A DNA stretch of 64,000 nucleotides from Bacillus mycoides (GTDB taxonomy: Bacteria; Bacillota; Bacilli; Bacillales; Bacillaceae_G). Positions 26,541 through 35,966 of this stretch are shown piece by piece. The notes beneath the pieces were generated by a model. It did no database searches and had not been told where the DNA came from. It worked only from the letters and a program-made list of their open reading frames with translations. The number at the start of each line of letters is the position of its first letter. The stretch's first letter is position 1. Location: assembly GCF_018742245.1 (NCBI RefSeq), contig NZ_CP036132.1:5050972-5114971 (forward strand). Reading direction: 5' to 3'. The translations under genes and the position numbers were made by a program.

Positions 26541-27986
26541 TTACTTAATTGCTTCATGAACCTTTAATTGTTTCCCTTTAATCGTTGTGTTTTTCATGAT
26601 TTTTAAAACAAGTGGTCCTTTTCCGTTTAATATTTCAACGTAAGAAACATTGTCTTGTATTGTAATAATTCCTATATCTTCTGCCGTAACACCTTTAATT
26701 TTAGCAATTGTACCGACGAAATCTACCGCCCTAATTTTCTTTTTCTTCCCGCCATTAAAGTACAATTTCATAATTCCTTTGTTTAGGTCTGCATTTTTAT
26801 CTTTCTTTATAATTGGTTTAGCATGTATCTTTTCCTCAAATACTGCTTTCCCTTTCATAACTTCTTCTTTTGAAGGTGCAAGTGCCTTTGGAATTTCAAA
26901 GCCAATGTACTCCTCAATCTCTTCTAAAAATCTATTTTCATACGGCGTCATGAATGTAATAGCTTTCCCGTTATTACCAGCTCGTCCCGTTCTTCCCGTA
27001 CGATGTACATAACTTTCTTTTTCTAATGGAATATCATAGTTAATAACATGTGTAATATTATCAATATCAATTCCTCTAGCCGCTACGTCTGTCGCTACTA
27101 AATAACGGAACTTTCCTTTTCTAAAATCGTCCATAACTTCAAAACGATCTTCTTGTACCATACCACCATGTATTTTGTCACAAGGATAGTTAACGCGATC
27201 TAACTGTTTAAATACGTGATCTACATTTTCTTGTGTACGGCAAAAAATAATACAACTATCTGGATTCTCAATCGTTGTTACATCTTTAAGAAGTGAAAGC
27301 TTCTCCTCTTCTCTCGTCTCAAAAAGTGTATGTTCAATTTTATCTGTTGTAATCCCGGCAGCCTTAATTTCAATATGTGTTGGCGAATCCATATACTTAC
27401 GAGATAACTTTTCAACATCTTCTGGAAGTGTTGCTGAAAATAGCATTGTCATTCGTTTTTTAGGTAATTCGTCAATAATTGCCTCTACTTGATCGATAAA
27501 ACCCATATTCAGCATTTCATCTGCTTCATCAATAACTAAATACTTCAAACACTCTAAAGAAAGGGTACCTTTTTCAATATGATCTAACACACGGCCAGGA
27601 GTCCCAACTACAATATGTGTTTTTTGCTTTAACTCTAATTTTTGACGTGCAAATGGAGATTTACCATAAACTGCAGCGGCCTTAATTCTTTTGAAGCGAC
27701 CTATATTCGTAATATCTTCTTTTACTTGCACCGCAAGCTCTCTCGTCGGTGTTAAAACTAAAGCTTGTGGCTTATTCTCTTCCCACTCCACCATTTCACA
27801 AAGTGGTATGCCAAATGAAGCGGTTTTTCCACTTCCAGTCTGTGATTTCACGACAAGGTCTTTCTTTTGCAAGGCAACTGGAATAACCTCTCCTTGCACT
27901 TCCGTTGGATGTTCATATCCTAAACCAGTAAGTGCTCTTACAATTTCTTTACTTAATGCATAATCGGTAAAGCTTCTTTTACTCAT
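26541..27986 (-). CDS. dbpA: ATP-dependent RNA helicase DbpA (YxiN type)
   Basis: A 481-residue DEAD-box helicase acting in 50S subunit assembly. Motifs in order: Q motif region, [10 protein letters not shown] (I), PTRELA (Ia), VIDEADEML (II), SAT (III), ARGID (V), HRTGRTGR (VI). The C-terminal RNA-binding domain (about 405-481, [24 protein letters not shown]) is the DbpA RBD, which targets helix 92 of 23S rRNA. GAGG precedes the ATG. It is monocistronic. Confidence 0.95.
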   Translation of the reverse strand: MSKRSFTDYALSKEIVRALTGLGYEHPTEVQGEVIPVALQKKDLVVKSQTGSGKTASFGIPLCEMVEWEENKPQALVLTPTRELAVQVKEDITNIGRFKRIKAAAVYGKSPFARQKLELKQKTHIVVGTPGRVLDHIEKGTLSLECLKYLVIDEADEMLNMGFIDQVEAIIDELPKKRMTMLFSATLPEDVEKLSRKYMDSPTHIEIKAAGITTDKIEHTLFETREEEKLSLLKDVTTIENPDSCIIFCRTQENVDHVFKQLDRVNYPCDKIHGGMVQEDRFEVMDDFRKGKFRYLVATDVAARGIDIDNITHVINYDIPLEKESYVHRTGRTGRAGNNGKAITFMTPYENRFLEEIEEYIGFEIPKALAPSKEEVMKGKAVFEEKIHAKPIIKKDKNADLNKGIMKLYFNGGKKKKIRAVDFVGTIAKIKGVTAEDIGIITIQDNVSYVEILNGKGPLVLKIMKNTTIKGKQLKVHEAIK

Positions 27987-28144
27987 GTAATAACCTCATT
28001 TTATTCTGTATTTAATAATTATATTTTTTATCCCCTACATTTAATTATACTAGGATGATATATCAAACTAATATTTGTAGTTCGTTAAAATATCAACTTA
28101 ACCTAATTATAACTCTTTTTATATTATTTTTTAAAACAACATAA

Positions 28145-28174
28145 TAAAGGGCAGCCTTAATAATAAGTCTGCCC
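28145..28174 (-). terminator. Terminator of acyltransferase gene
   Basis: GGGCAG/CTGCCC outer arms with CTTA/TAAG inner pairs, 25 bases beyond the stop in the minus direction. Confidence 0.65.
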
Positions 28175-28199
28175 ACCTACATAATATTAAAAAATCTCT

Positions 28200-29231
28200 T
28201 TACGGAACTAGTCTTTTTACAACTGGTATTCTTTGCAATACTAAAGTTATTACCATACTAAGAACAAGTGTAATCATTACATTTATGGGTATTGCCAATA
28301 TTGCATGTACATGTGCATTCACCTTTGGAATGACTATGTATAGATAATTATTTAATAAGAAAAAGTGAAGAATATAAATCCCAAGACTTGCTTGGTTTAT
28401 GCCACGTAATAAAAATGGCAATTGCTTTTCTGAATTTTGGAAAGCATATTTAAAAAAGACAAATAACCCAATTGCCATAAGTACAACACCTGGCGCAAAA
28501 TATTCATACCAATATTGATCCAGCTGTCCATTTGCTTTCAATGTATAATGGTATGTCATAAAGAATGTACCAATACATCCTACAACTCCCCCAATATAAG
28601 AAATATTCCGCCATTTTTTCGCAATATCATAATTTGATAAGTAATAACCAAGTAGAAAATATCCTACATAATTTGTAACATAAAATAATTCAATATTAAA
28701 GTTGATAGGATAATAATAGTTTACTAGTTTAACTATTACAGATGCATATAGCCATAAAATTAAAAAATATTCTATCTCTCTCTTCTTAGCATTTTTCACA
28801 AATACTTTCAGTAAAGGTGCGATTAAATATATTCCTACAATCATATATAAGAACCATAGATGTAACCCGATATTATTTGTTAAAAAGTACTTTATCCCTT
28901 GCTTTAAAGAAGCCGGAAAATATCCTATGCAAGCCCCATAGATGTAAAATATAGCACTCCAACCTATAAAAGGTATAATCACTTTACTTGCACGTTTCTT
29001 TAAAAATTCCCCAATAGAAGTATCTTTTGTTCCCTTTAATAATAGGGCTCCACTAATCATTACAAAAATTGGTACACTAGCACGCGAAAGTGAGTCGTAA
29101 AAATTACCAGCCAGCCAACGCGACACGTTATTTGAATCTAACGTAGAAACATAACCAGCAGCAACGTGAATTGTAACGACCGCAATTGTCGCTAATACAC
29201 GTAGCCAATCCATATACACTAATCGTCCCAT
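28200..29231 (-). CDS. Membrane acyltransferase family 3 (O-acetyltransferase-like)
   Basis: A 343-residue protein with about ten helices of the Acyl_transf_3 family (WecH/OatA membrane-domain type). It starts with VYMDWLRVLATIAVVTIHVAAGY, which carries the conserved His, followed by RASVPIFVMISGALLL. Such enzymes O-acylate extracellular sugars, but no SGNH domain or sugar operon is adjacent, so the acceptor is unknown. AGGGGAGA is a good RBS. Confidence 0.85.
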   Translation of the reverse strand: MGRLVYMDWLRVLATIAVVTIHVAAGYVSTLDSNNVSRWLAGNFYDSLSRASVPIFVMISGALLLKGTKDTSIGEFLKKRASKVIIPFIGWSAIFYIYGACIGYFPASLKQGIKYFLTNNIGLHLWFLYMIVGIYLIAPLLKVFVKNAKKREIEYFLILWLYASVIVKLVNYYYPINFNIELFYVTNYVGYFLLGYYLSNYDIAKKWRNISYIGGVVGCIGTFFMTYHYTLKANGQLDQYWYEYFAPGVVLMAIGLFVFFKYAFQNSEKQLPFLLRGINQASLGIYILHFFLLNNYLYIVIPKVNAHVHAILAIPINVMITLVLSMVITLVLQRIPVVKRLVP

Positions 29232-29378
29232 AAAATCTCCCCTAAATTAATATATTTAACCATCCGTACCTATACATAATTTTACATTGAATTGTAATAT
29301 ATTGAAACAATTTTCAGCTATATCAACCCACAATATGAGTAAATAAACTTCAATTTTCAAATATAAACATTAAAACCT

Positions 29379-29452
29379 TTGACTTATTACTAAAAATACT
29401 GTAAATTATCATTTGGACGAACGTTTTTAAAGAAACTAAATAAAATATTCGT
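29379..29452 (+). promoter_or_regulatory. guaC promoter with paired PurR boxes
   Basis: TTGACT (29379-29384), 17-base spacer, TAAATT (29402-29407). Just downstream CGAAC (29418-29422) and the inverted ATTCG (29447-29451, complement of CGAAT in AAATACGAATATT) are 24 bases apart, the same gap as the PurR pair before purA in this window. PurR repression of guaC is reported for B. subtilis as I recall. Confidence 0.6.
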
Positions 29453-29470
29453 ATTTTAGGGGTGCAAATG

Positions 29471-30454
29471 ATGGAAAATGTATTTGATTATGAAGACATT
29501 CAATTAATTCCTGCAAAATGTATTGTAAATAGCCGATCTGAATGTGATACAACTGTCACTTTAGGAAAACATAAATTTAAATTACCTGTCGTACCTGCAA
29601 ATATGCAAACGATTATTGATGAAAGAATCGCAACTTATTTAGCTGAAAATAATTACTTCTATATCATGCATCGTTTCCAACCAGAAAAACGAATTTCATT
29701 CATTAGAGATATGCAATCACGTGGATTAATTGCTTCAATTAGCGTTGGTGTTAAAGAAGACGAGTATGAATTCGTACAACAATTAGCTGCTGAGCAACTT
29801 TCACCTGAATACATTACAATCGATATCGCACATGGTCACTCTAATGCTGTGATCCACATGATTCAACATATTAAAAAACATTTACCAGAAAGCTTCGTTA
29901 TCGCTGGAAACGTTGGAACTCCAGAAGCGGTAAGAGAATTAGAAAACGCTGGTGCTGATGCAACAAAAGTTGGTATTGGACCTGGTAAAGTTTGTATTAC
30001 TAAAATTAAAACAGGCTTTGGAACTGGTGGTTGGCAGCTAGCTGCACTTCGCTGGTGTGCAAAAGCTGCAAGTAAGCCAATTATCGCTGACGGTGGTATT
30101 CGTACACATGGCGACGTAGCTAAATCAATTCGATTTGGAGCAACTATGGTTATGGTCGGTTCTCTATTCGCTGGTCATGAAGAGTCTCCAGGGGAAACAA
30201 TCGAAAAAGATGGCAAACTTTATAAAGAGTACTTCGGCTCAGCTTCTGAATTCCAAAAAGGTGAGAAGAAAAACGTTGAAGGTAAGAAAATGTTCGTTGA
30301 GCATAAAGGTTCTTTAGAAGACACTTTAATCGAAATGGAACAAGATCTTCAATCCTCTATTTCTTACGCTGGTGGAACAAAATTAGACGCAATTCGTACT
30401 GTAGATTATGTAGTCGTGAAAAACTCTATTTTCAACGGCGATAAAGTATATTAA
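29471..30454 (+). CDS. guaC: GMP reductase
   Basis: A 327-residue NADPH-dependent enzyme converting GMP to IMP plus ammonia. It belongs to the IMPDH/GMPR TIM-barrel family; [11 protein letters not shown] holds the catalytic Cys and [13 protein letters not shown] follows. There is no CBS pair, which separates it from IMP dehydrogenase. AGGGGTG precedes two tandem ATGs; the second matches the Bacillus N-terminus [11 protein letters not shown]. It is a single gene in the purine salvage network. Confidence 0.96.
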   Translation: MENVFDYEDIQLIPAKCIVNSRSECDTTVTLGKHKFKLPVVPANMQTIIDERIATYLAENNYFYIMHRFQPEKRISFIRDMQSRGLIASISVGVKEDEYEFVQQLAAEQLSPEYITIDIAHGHSNAVIHMIQHIKKHLPESFVIAGNVGTPEAVRELENAGADATKVGIGPGKVCITKIKTGFGTGGWQLAALRWCAKAASKPIIADGGIRTHGDVAKSIRFGATMVMVGSLFAGHEESPGETIEKDGKLYKEYFGSASEFQKGEKKNVEGKKMFVEHKGSLEDTLIEMEQDLQSSISYAGGTKLDAIRTVDYVVVKNSIFNGDKVY

Positions 30455-30470
30455 TTCTTAAATTTAACTC

Positions 30471-30506
30471 GAAGGACAAGCATTATTTATGCTTGTCCTT
30501 CTTTTT
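30471..30506 (+). terminator. guaC terminator
   Basis: GAAGGACAAGCAT/ATGCTTGTCCTTC, five-base loop, then TTTTT. Confidence 0.9.
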
Positions 30507-30593
30507 GCATGTAAAAAACAGGCGAATATTTTATCTTTACTGAATTTTCTAGTATTATATTTTTAGATACTTAAAATAAGGGGGATATATTAA

Positions 30594-32411
30594 ATGAAAC
30601 ATGTAATTGAGAAACGTCCTATTCGCGAAGAAGTTCCTACTGAACTAAAATGGGATCTTTCAGACTTGTATAAGTCTGATGATGAATGGCACACTGCACT
30701 AAATGTATTAGAAAATGATATAAAAAGATTCGATGCATTTAAAGGACAATTACACACTGGCCCCGCTACCTTATTAAATTGCCTACTTTTAGAGGAAAAG
30801 CTTTTAATGCAGCTAACAAAACTTAGCACATATGCATATTTAAAAGAATCCGCTGATCGTACAGATCCAGTTATTCAAGCGAACTCTTCCAAAATTTCCA
30901 CTTTAGGGACGAAAGTACATGCTGCACTATCCTTTATTCATAACGAAATCCTCTCATTTGAAGAAGGAACAATTGAAAAATATTTAACTGCGGAAACAAA
31001 ACTCGAACCTTTCCGTAAATCGTTACTCGAAATACTTAAAAAGAGGCAGCACACACTCTCTCCTGAAACAGAAGAAGCTCTTGCTGCACTCGGCGAAGTT
31101 CATAGTTCCCCCTACAAAATTTACGGCATGACTAAATTAGCCGATATGGATTTCCCTCCTATACAAGATGAACAGGGAAATGATTTGCCTGTATCATTTG
31201 CATTATTTGAAAGTAAATATGAATTTTCTCCAAGCGCATATATACGTAGAAAAGCATATTCATCATTTGTTTCCACATTGAAACGATATAAAAATACAGT
31301 TGCAACAACATATGCTACTGAAGTAAAAAAACAAGTGGCGCTTTCTCGTTTACGCAAGTACGAGTCCGTTACCCATATGCTTTTAGAACCTCAAAAAGTT
31401 CCACTTGAAATGTATAACAATCAACTAGATATTATTTATAACGAATTAGCGCCTCATATGCGCCGTTTTGCAGATTTAAAAAAGAAAGTATTAGAGCTTG
31501 ACCAAATGCTTTTCTGTGACTTACACGCACCTTTAGATCCTGAATTTAATCCAACAATCACATACGAAGAAGCTGGTAAATTAATTCAAGAATCTTTAAA
31601 AGTATTAGGACCTGAATATAGTACTATTATTGAAAAAGGATTTAAAGAGAGATGGGTAGACCTTGCAGATAACGTAGGAAAATCAACAGGTGCCTTCTGC
31701 TCTAGTCCATACGGTTCTCACCCATATATTTTAATTACATGGCAGGGTACGATGCGCGGATGTTTCACATTAGCTCATGAATTTGGACATGCTGGTCATT
31801 TTTATTTAGCAAATAAAAATCAGCGCATTATGAATGTACGTCCTTCTATGTACTTTGTTGAAGCTCCATCAACGATGAATGAATTACTGTTAGCTCAGCA
31901 TTTACTTGCGACAACGGAAGATAAGAGAATGCGTAGATGGGTTATTCTGCAACTACTCGGCACGTACTACCATAACTTTGTTACCCATCTACTTGAGGGA
32001 GAATATCAAAGAAGAGTATATGCTATAGCAGAGGAAGGACAAGCACTTACAGCCACCACTTTAACTGAACTAAAAACAAATGTCCTTTCTACATTCTGGG
32101 GAGATTCAGTAGAAATTGATGAAGGTGCTGGTTTAACATGGATGCGTCAACCTCACTATTATATGGGCTTATATTCTTACACATATTCAGCAGGCCTAAC
32201 TGCATCTACCGCTGTAGCCCAAATGATTAAGGAAGAGGGACAGCCTGCTGTTGATCGCTGGCTCAACGTACTCCGAGCAGGCGGTACGGTAAAACCACTC
32301 GAATTAATGAAACACGCCGGAGTAGATATGTCAAAACCAGATGCAATCCGCAAAGCTGTTTCTTACGTTGGTTCCTTAATTGATGAATTAGAGCGTTCTT
32401 ATCAAGAATAA
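30594..32411 (+). CDS. pepF: Oligoendopeptidase F (M3 family)
   Basis: A 605-residue zinc metallopeptidase that cleaves short peptides in the cytoplasm. The zinc motif is LAHEFGHAGHF (HEFGH), with the third ligand Glu in the EAPSTMNELLL segment. There is no signal peptide. AAGGGGG precedes the ATG. Monocistronic; terminator shared with the radical SAM gene. Confidence 0.95.
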   Translation: MKHVIEKRPIREEVPTELKWDLSDLYKSDDEWHTALNVLENDIKRFDAFKGQLHTGPATLLNCLLLEEKLLMQLTKLSTYAYLKESADRTDPVIQANSSKISTLGTKVHAALSFIHNEILSFEEGTIEKYLTAETKLEPFRKSLLEILKKRQHTLSPETEEALAALGEVHSSPYKIYGMTKLADMDFPPIQDEQGNDLPVSFALFESKYEFSPSAYIRRKAYSSFVSTLKRYKNTVATTYATEVKKQVALSRLRKYESVTHMLLEPQKVPLEMYNNQLDIIYNELAPHMRRFADLKKKVLELDQMLFCDLHAPLDPEFNPTITYEEAGKLIQESLKVLGPEYSTIIEKGFKERWVDLADNVGKSTGAFCSSPYGSHPYILITWQGTMRGCFTLAHEFGHAGHFYLANKNQRIMNVRPSMYFVEAPSTMNELLLAQHLLATTEDKRMRRWVILQLLGTYYHNFVTHLLEGEYQRRVYAIAEEGQALTATTLTELKTNVLSTFWGDSVEIDEGAGLTWMRQPHYYMGLYSYTYSAGLTASTAVAQMIKEEGQPAVDRWLNVLRAGGTVKPLELMKHAGVDMSKPDAIRKAVSYVGSLIDELERSYQE

Positions 32412-32412
32412 A

Positions 32413-32440
32413 AATAAGCCCTCACTTTGAGGGCTTATTC
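32413..32440. terminator. Bidirectional terminator, pepF / radical SAM gene
   Basis: AATAAGCCCTC/GAGGGCTTATT stem, short loop. Confidence 0.85.
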
Positions 32441-32445
32441 TATAT

Positions 32446-33324
32446 TTACTTTCCAAATCTTTTGCGGTATCCGCACTTTCTACACAGTTCTTCTACTGCA
32501 ACCCTTTTTGAAAATCCATCTACAATATTTTGCGCTCTATCGCCTTCAATAATATTAGAGAATGAATCATTATTAATATTTCCAAGGTTAATAATTCCCT
32601 CACCATCTAAACAGCAAGGAATAACAGTTCCGTTCGCTAAGATTCCAGCCTGATTTCGAAGACCATGACAGAATCCTTTTCCATCATCCTCTTCTTCATG
32701 TAATGCCGGCCACTGGAATTCATAATCTTGATTAATAAATACACGTTCCGCAATTTTTATACCTTTTCCTGGTGTGAGCTTCTCTTCAATTTGATAGGAT
32801 AGATCAAACTCATTTTCAATTATGGATAATAAATCCCTATTTTTCTGGATTTCAGCATTTGTTTTATTATCCTGAGTTAAATTCCATAATCTTAGTGAAA
32901 CAATTAAATCCGATTGACTCGTTGCCTCTCTAATGAAAGAAAGTATACTTCTTACATAGCCCTCTTTATCTTGCGAACCTGGGTGTCCATCAAAACTGTG
33001 TAGTGAAAAATTCATTTGTCTTAACGCAGGTTTATTTAACAGTCTATGCCTTCTCTTATTAATTAACGTTCCGTTCGTTGTAATATTAACTTTAAACCCT
33101 TTTTCATGGCTTAAATCTAACAGTTGATCTATTTTCGGATGGAGCAATGGCTCACCCTTCACGTGCAAATAAATGTAGTCTGTATGAGGTTTAATTTGGT
33201 CTAATCTTTTAGCAAAATCCTCCACAGAAATGAATTGCTTCTGCCTTTCCGTCGGCGGACAAAAGCTGCACGCAAGATTACATACACTCGTAATCTCCAA
33301 GTAAAACTTTTTAAACTTCTTCAC
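32446..33324 (-). CDS. Radical SAM/SPASM domain protein, function unknown
   Basis: A 292-residue protein. CNLACSFC (CxxxCxxC, about residues 16-23) binds the SAM-cleaving 4Fe-4S cluster. The C-terminal SPASM-like region has GFCHGLRNQAGI, VIPCC and CRKCGYRKRFGK, offering Cys ligands for auxiliary clusters. SPASM enzymes mature peptides, quinohemoproteins or sulfatases, or act on small molecules. I found no small precursor-peptide ORF nearby, so the substrate is unknown. GTG start with GAGG seven bases upstream. Confidence 0.85.
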   Translation of the reverse strand: MKKFKKFYLEITSVCNLACSFCPPTERQKQFISVEDFAKRLDQIKPHTDYIYLHVKGEPLLHPKIDQLLDLSHEKGFKVNITTNGTLINKRRHRLLNKPALRQMNFSLHSFDGHPGSQDKEGYVRSILSFIREATSQSDLIVSLRLWNLTQDNKTNAEIQKNRDLLSIIENEFDLSYQIEEKLTPGKGIKIAERVFINQDYEFQWPALHEEEDDGKGFCHGLRNQAGILANGTVIPCCLDGEGIINLGNINNDSFSNIIEGDRAQNIVDGFSKRVAVEELCRKCGYRKRFGK

Positions 33325-33445
33325 CTTTAATTCCTCACTTCTATGACTACTTATACTTTTTTCCTCTTCATATTACAACACACTTTTTTATAAATAGAAA
33401 CATACTTATTTTAGGAAATCTATATACCAACTAGTTAATGTGTAA

Positions 33446-33482
33446 AAGACCATCGGTGATTTTTGTCCAATGGTCTTTCCCA
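33446..33482 (-). terminator. Terminator of BNR-repeat gene
   Basis: AAAGACCAT/ATGGTCTTT arms with inner GG/CC pairs, directly after the stop in the minus direction. Confidence 0.65.
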
Positions 33483-33485
33483 CTA

Positions 33486-34922
33486 TTAATTAGCTTTAAC
33501 CTCTTTTACATACTCCCATGTTTCACCTTGATTTTTAGATTGATAAAGTATACTACTATTACCATTATAGTCTCCATCTGATCCTTGCCCAACTAACATG
33601 TTAAAAACCCCATCCTTCTCATAAGGCATATTAGGAAAATCAAAAGGGGTTATTAATTGTCCACTCTCTAGCTTCACTTCATGATTTATATAGCTCACCT
33701 TTTTAAAAGTTATACCCCCATCATCTGTACGGTATATCCCTCCTTCAGTGCCAGAGGGTCTAGCTGCCCTTAAAAATCCGAGTTTCTCATTAAAAAAGAT
33801 GATTCCTGATGCACTACCAACTGCTTCATTGAATGGGTCTTCATTTATAACTGCCCATGTTTCTCCACCATCTATTGTCTTGCTTAGTGAATAAAAGGTA
33901 CTCCCTAATGCTTTATCTGTAACATGTAGTTTATAACCCACTTCTTTTGAAAAGTAAAATTGCTCATTATCATTAGTTAAATCCTTTTTTTTCTTTTTAA
34001 AACTACTTTCCTTACTCCAATTTGGATCACCTAGCAAATTATATCTAGCAGGTACTATCTCTTTCTCTTTTCCAGGGACAAATATAGATACTGTATATCC
34101 AATTATTTCGGATTTTGCGTCTTCTAACTTCTCCGATTTCCCATCTTTATTAATATTAATAATTCCTTCTCTATTGTAACCCCAATTCCTTTTCCCGTAA
34201 TAAACCAGTCCATACTGATTTTCATTCCACTTACTAACAGTTTGTTTAACTGGAATGGCTTGGACTGTTTTAATTAAAGGTTTTACTAATTTATCTTCAT
34301 TATAATCAGCGTTAACATACCCATTTAGTCCTACAAAAATATCTTTTGATTTATTTTTATTATAAGATATTAAGTAGCTTTCCTCTTTTCCAGCAGTGTT
34401 TTTTCCATAAAGAAAGGTATCAAATGATGTAATTGTTCCATCTGAGTTAAATTCTAAAGTAAAATCATCCGACATATATAACTTCTTTGGCAAAGTATAT
34501 TTCTTACTTATATCTTCCAAAATACCCTCTACACCATACTTATATATATTATCACGCTCAAATTCAACTGATCTTTCGTTTTTTACACTTTCTATAAACC
34601 ATGCTAGCTTACCACCATAATTCGTTGCACTTTTATAAATTTTTATCCCATAAAAAAACGTTATAAAGATAAGGATGATAACGGAAATGTATTTCCATCC
34701 CTTTACATTTAATAATTTGGACGATTCATGTTCCCCATTTTTTATAACTTTAATTGTAGTAACTATAATGATAAGGATTAAAAATACTACACATAGTAAC
34801 AGAATATAAATATTATTATTCATTCTCCCATACATACATAACAAAGCTAACTCATAACAAAAAATCCAGTACCCAATTATTAATAATGGATTTTTTAGTA
34901 ATGATATAAGTACTTTTTTCAT
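33486..34922 (-). CDS. Membrane protein with extracytoplasmic Asp-box (BNR/sialidase-like) repeats
   Basis: A 478-residue protein I cannot name. Three N-terminal hydrophobic segments (within 1-105) precede a soluble part with a C-terminal beta-propeller signature: SKTIDGGETWAVI, YRTDDGGITFKKV and YQSKNQGETWEYV are Asp-box motifs (SxDxGxTW). Asp-boxes occur in sialidases and in glycan-binding or photosystem-assembly propellers; catalytic sialidase residues are not evident. The gene is AT-richer than its neighbours. AGGGGAA precedes the ATG. Confidence 0.7.
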   Translation of the reverse strand: MKKVLISLLKNPLLIIGYWIFCYELALLCMYGRMNNNIYILLLCVVFLILIIIVTTIKVIKNGEHESSKLLNVKGWKYISVIILIFITFFYGIKIYKSATNYGGKLAWFIESVKNERSVEFERDNIYKYGVEGILEDISKKYTLPKKLYMSDDFTLEFNSDGTITSFDTFLYGKNTAGKEESYLISYNKNKSKDIFVGLNGYVNADYNEDKLVKPLIKTVQAIPVKQTVSKWNENQYGLVYYGKRNWGYNREGIININKDGKSEKLEDAKSEIIGYTVSIFVPGKEKEIVPARYNLLGDPNWSKESSFKKKKKDLTNDNEQFYFSKEVGYKLHVTDKALGSTFYSLSKTIDGGETWAVINEDPFNEAVGSASGIIFFNEKLGFLRAARPSGTEGGIYRTDDGGITFKKVSYINHEVKLESGQLITPFDFPNMPYEKDGVFNMLVGQGSDGDYNGNSSILYQSKNQGETWEYVKEVKAN

Positions 34923-35066
34923 ATTTCCCCTAACTATGTTAAGCCCCCCTAATTACATCTAATACTTCTTTTTTCCTACATTGATTATGCTTTATTTCAC
35001 CAAATACTTACATCTCCCCCTTTTAATTATGTATCGACTAAATCTAAAATAATGAATTACATATAG

Positions 35067-35107
35067 AAAAAAGCACTCTATCCTGTAAAGATAAGTGCTA
35101 ATTTTTT
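35067..35107 (-). terminator. rlmH terminator
   Basis: AGCACT/AGTGCT with inner TATC/GATA, T-run in the minus direction, about 80 bases past the rlmH stop. Confidence 0.75.
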
Positions 35108-35187
35108 GATCATATTTTTATTACATATACAACCAATTATAATTTATTTTAATAAATAGGGCATTATTAACTTTCAATTATTACCCA

Positions 35188-35667
35188 CTATTTATGATAC
35201 GGTTCACCGCGATTAATACGAAACGCTCTATACACTTGCTCAAGCAATACTAATCGCATTAATTGATGTGGTAATGTCATCTTTGAGAAAGAAAGAGATT
35301 CATTTGAACGCTTCATTACTTCAGAACTAAGCCCCAGTGATCCACCAATTACAAATGTGATTTTGCTCTTTCCATATGTAGCAAGGCGATCTAAGCTTAC
35401 TGCAAATTCTTCTGATGATTTTTGTTTCCCTTCTATTGCTAACGCAATGACGTGCGTATCATCAGAAATTTTATCCAGTATACGTATGCCCTCTTTTTCT
35501 TTTACAATTAACATTTCTGCTGCACTTAAATTTTCTGGTGCCTTTTCATCTGGCAACTCAATTACTTCTACTTTTGCGTAAGAAGATAATCGTTTTAAGT
35601 ATTCTGCTATACCTTGTTTTAAGTATTTTTCTTTTAATTTTCCGATTGAAATAATCGAGATATTCAC
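35188..35667 (-). CDS. rlmH: 23S rRNA pseudouridine-1915 N3-methyltransferase
   Basis: A 159-residue SPOUT methyltransferase; the knot region has [10 protein letters not shown] and the C-terminus ends EPYHK, as in the family. It methylates pseudouridine 1915 in helix 69 of 23S rRNA on the assembled 70S ribosome. The GTG after AGGTGGGG ([10 protein letters not shown]) is chosen; the 23-codon upstream extension runs through a DnaA-box cluster and has no RBS. Confidence 0.95.
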   Translation of the reverse strand: MNISIISIGKLKEKYLKQGIAEYLKRLSSYAKVEVIELPDEKAPENLSAAEMLIVKEKEGIRILDKISDDTHVIALAIEGKQKSSEEFAVSLDRLATYGKSKITFVIGGSLGLSSEVMKRSNESLSFSKMTLPHQLMRLVLLEQVYRAFRINRGEPYHK

Positions 35668-35692
35668 ATCTATTCCCCACCTTACAAACACG

Positions 35693-35826
35693 TTATCCAC
35701 AGGACTTATCCACATATCCACAAATGTTACCCACATATTGTGTGAGAATCTGTGTTCGATACAACATATGTCGCCTCATTTTGACAAAATTCACATGTTT
35801 TTTTCTCTTCTTTAGAGTTATCCACA
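35693..35826. promoter_or_regulatory. DnaA-box cluster upstream of rlmH
   Basis: Perfect TTATCCACA at 35693-35701, 35706-35714 and 35818-35826, plus one-mismatch boxes ATATCCACA (35714-35722) and TTACCCACA (35727-35735), all in one orientation. In B. subtilis the region upstream of the orthologue yydA is, as I recall, one of the few strong DnaA-binding clusters outside oriC. It overlaps the 3' end of the CxxH/CxxC gene. Confidence 0.8.
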
Positions 35827-35921
35827 TTGTTAATAACCGGTGCAACTTCACACTCATCCACAATGATATCTAATGCTAATTCAACATGTTCTAAACAACA
35901 AGGTAAATTCATATTCTTCAC
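35727..35921 (-). CDS. CxxH/CxxC protein, BA_5709 family
   Basis: A 64-residue small protein with CCLEH near the N-terminus (Cys-x-x-His) and CEFC (CxxC) in the C-terminal half, likely a zinc-binding fold. It matches the short CxxH/CxxC family found at this locus in the B. cereus group. Function is unknown. It lies between htrA and rlmH in the same direction; its 3' end contains DnaA boxes. Confidence 0.75.
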   Translation of the reverse strand: MKNMNLPCCLEHVELALDIIVDECEVAPVINNVDNSKEEKKTCEFCQNEATYVVSNTDSHTICG

Positions 35922-35940
35922 CTCACTTTTCTACAATAGA

Positions 35941-35966
35941 AAACAGGAGGTAGGTCCTCCTGTTTT
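35941..35966 (-). terminator. Terminator of the walRKHIJ-htrA operon
   Basis: AAACAGGAGG/CCTCCTGTTT with five-base loop, overlapping the end of htrA. Confidence 0.8.

Noticed and set aside
29232..29470. Purine riboswitch before guaC
   Set aside because: No conserved purine-aptamer core or terminator; PurR boxes explain regulation better.
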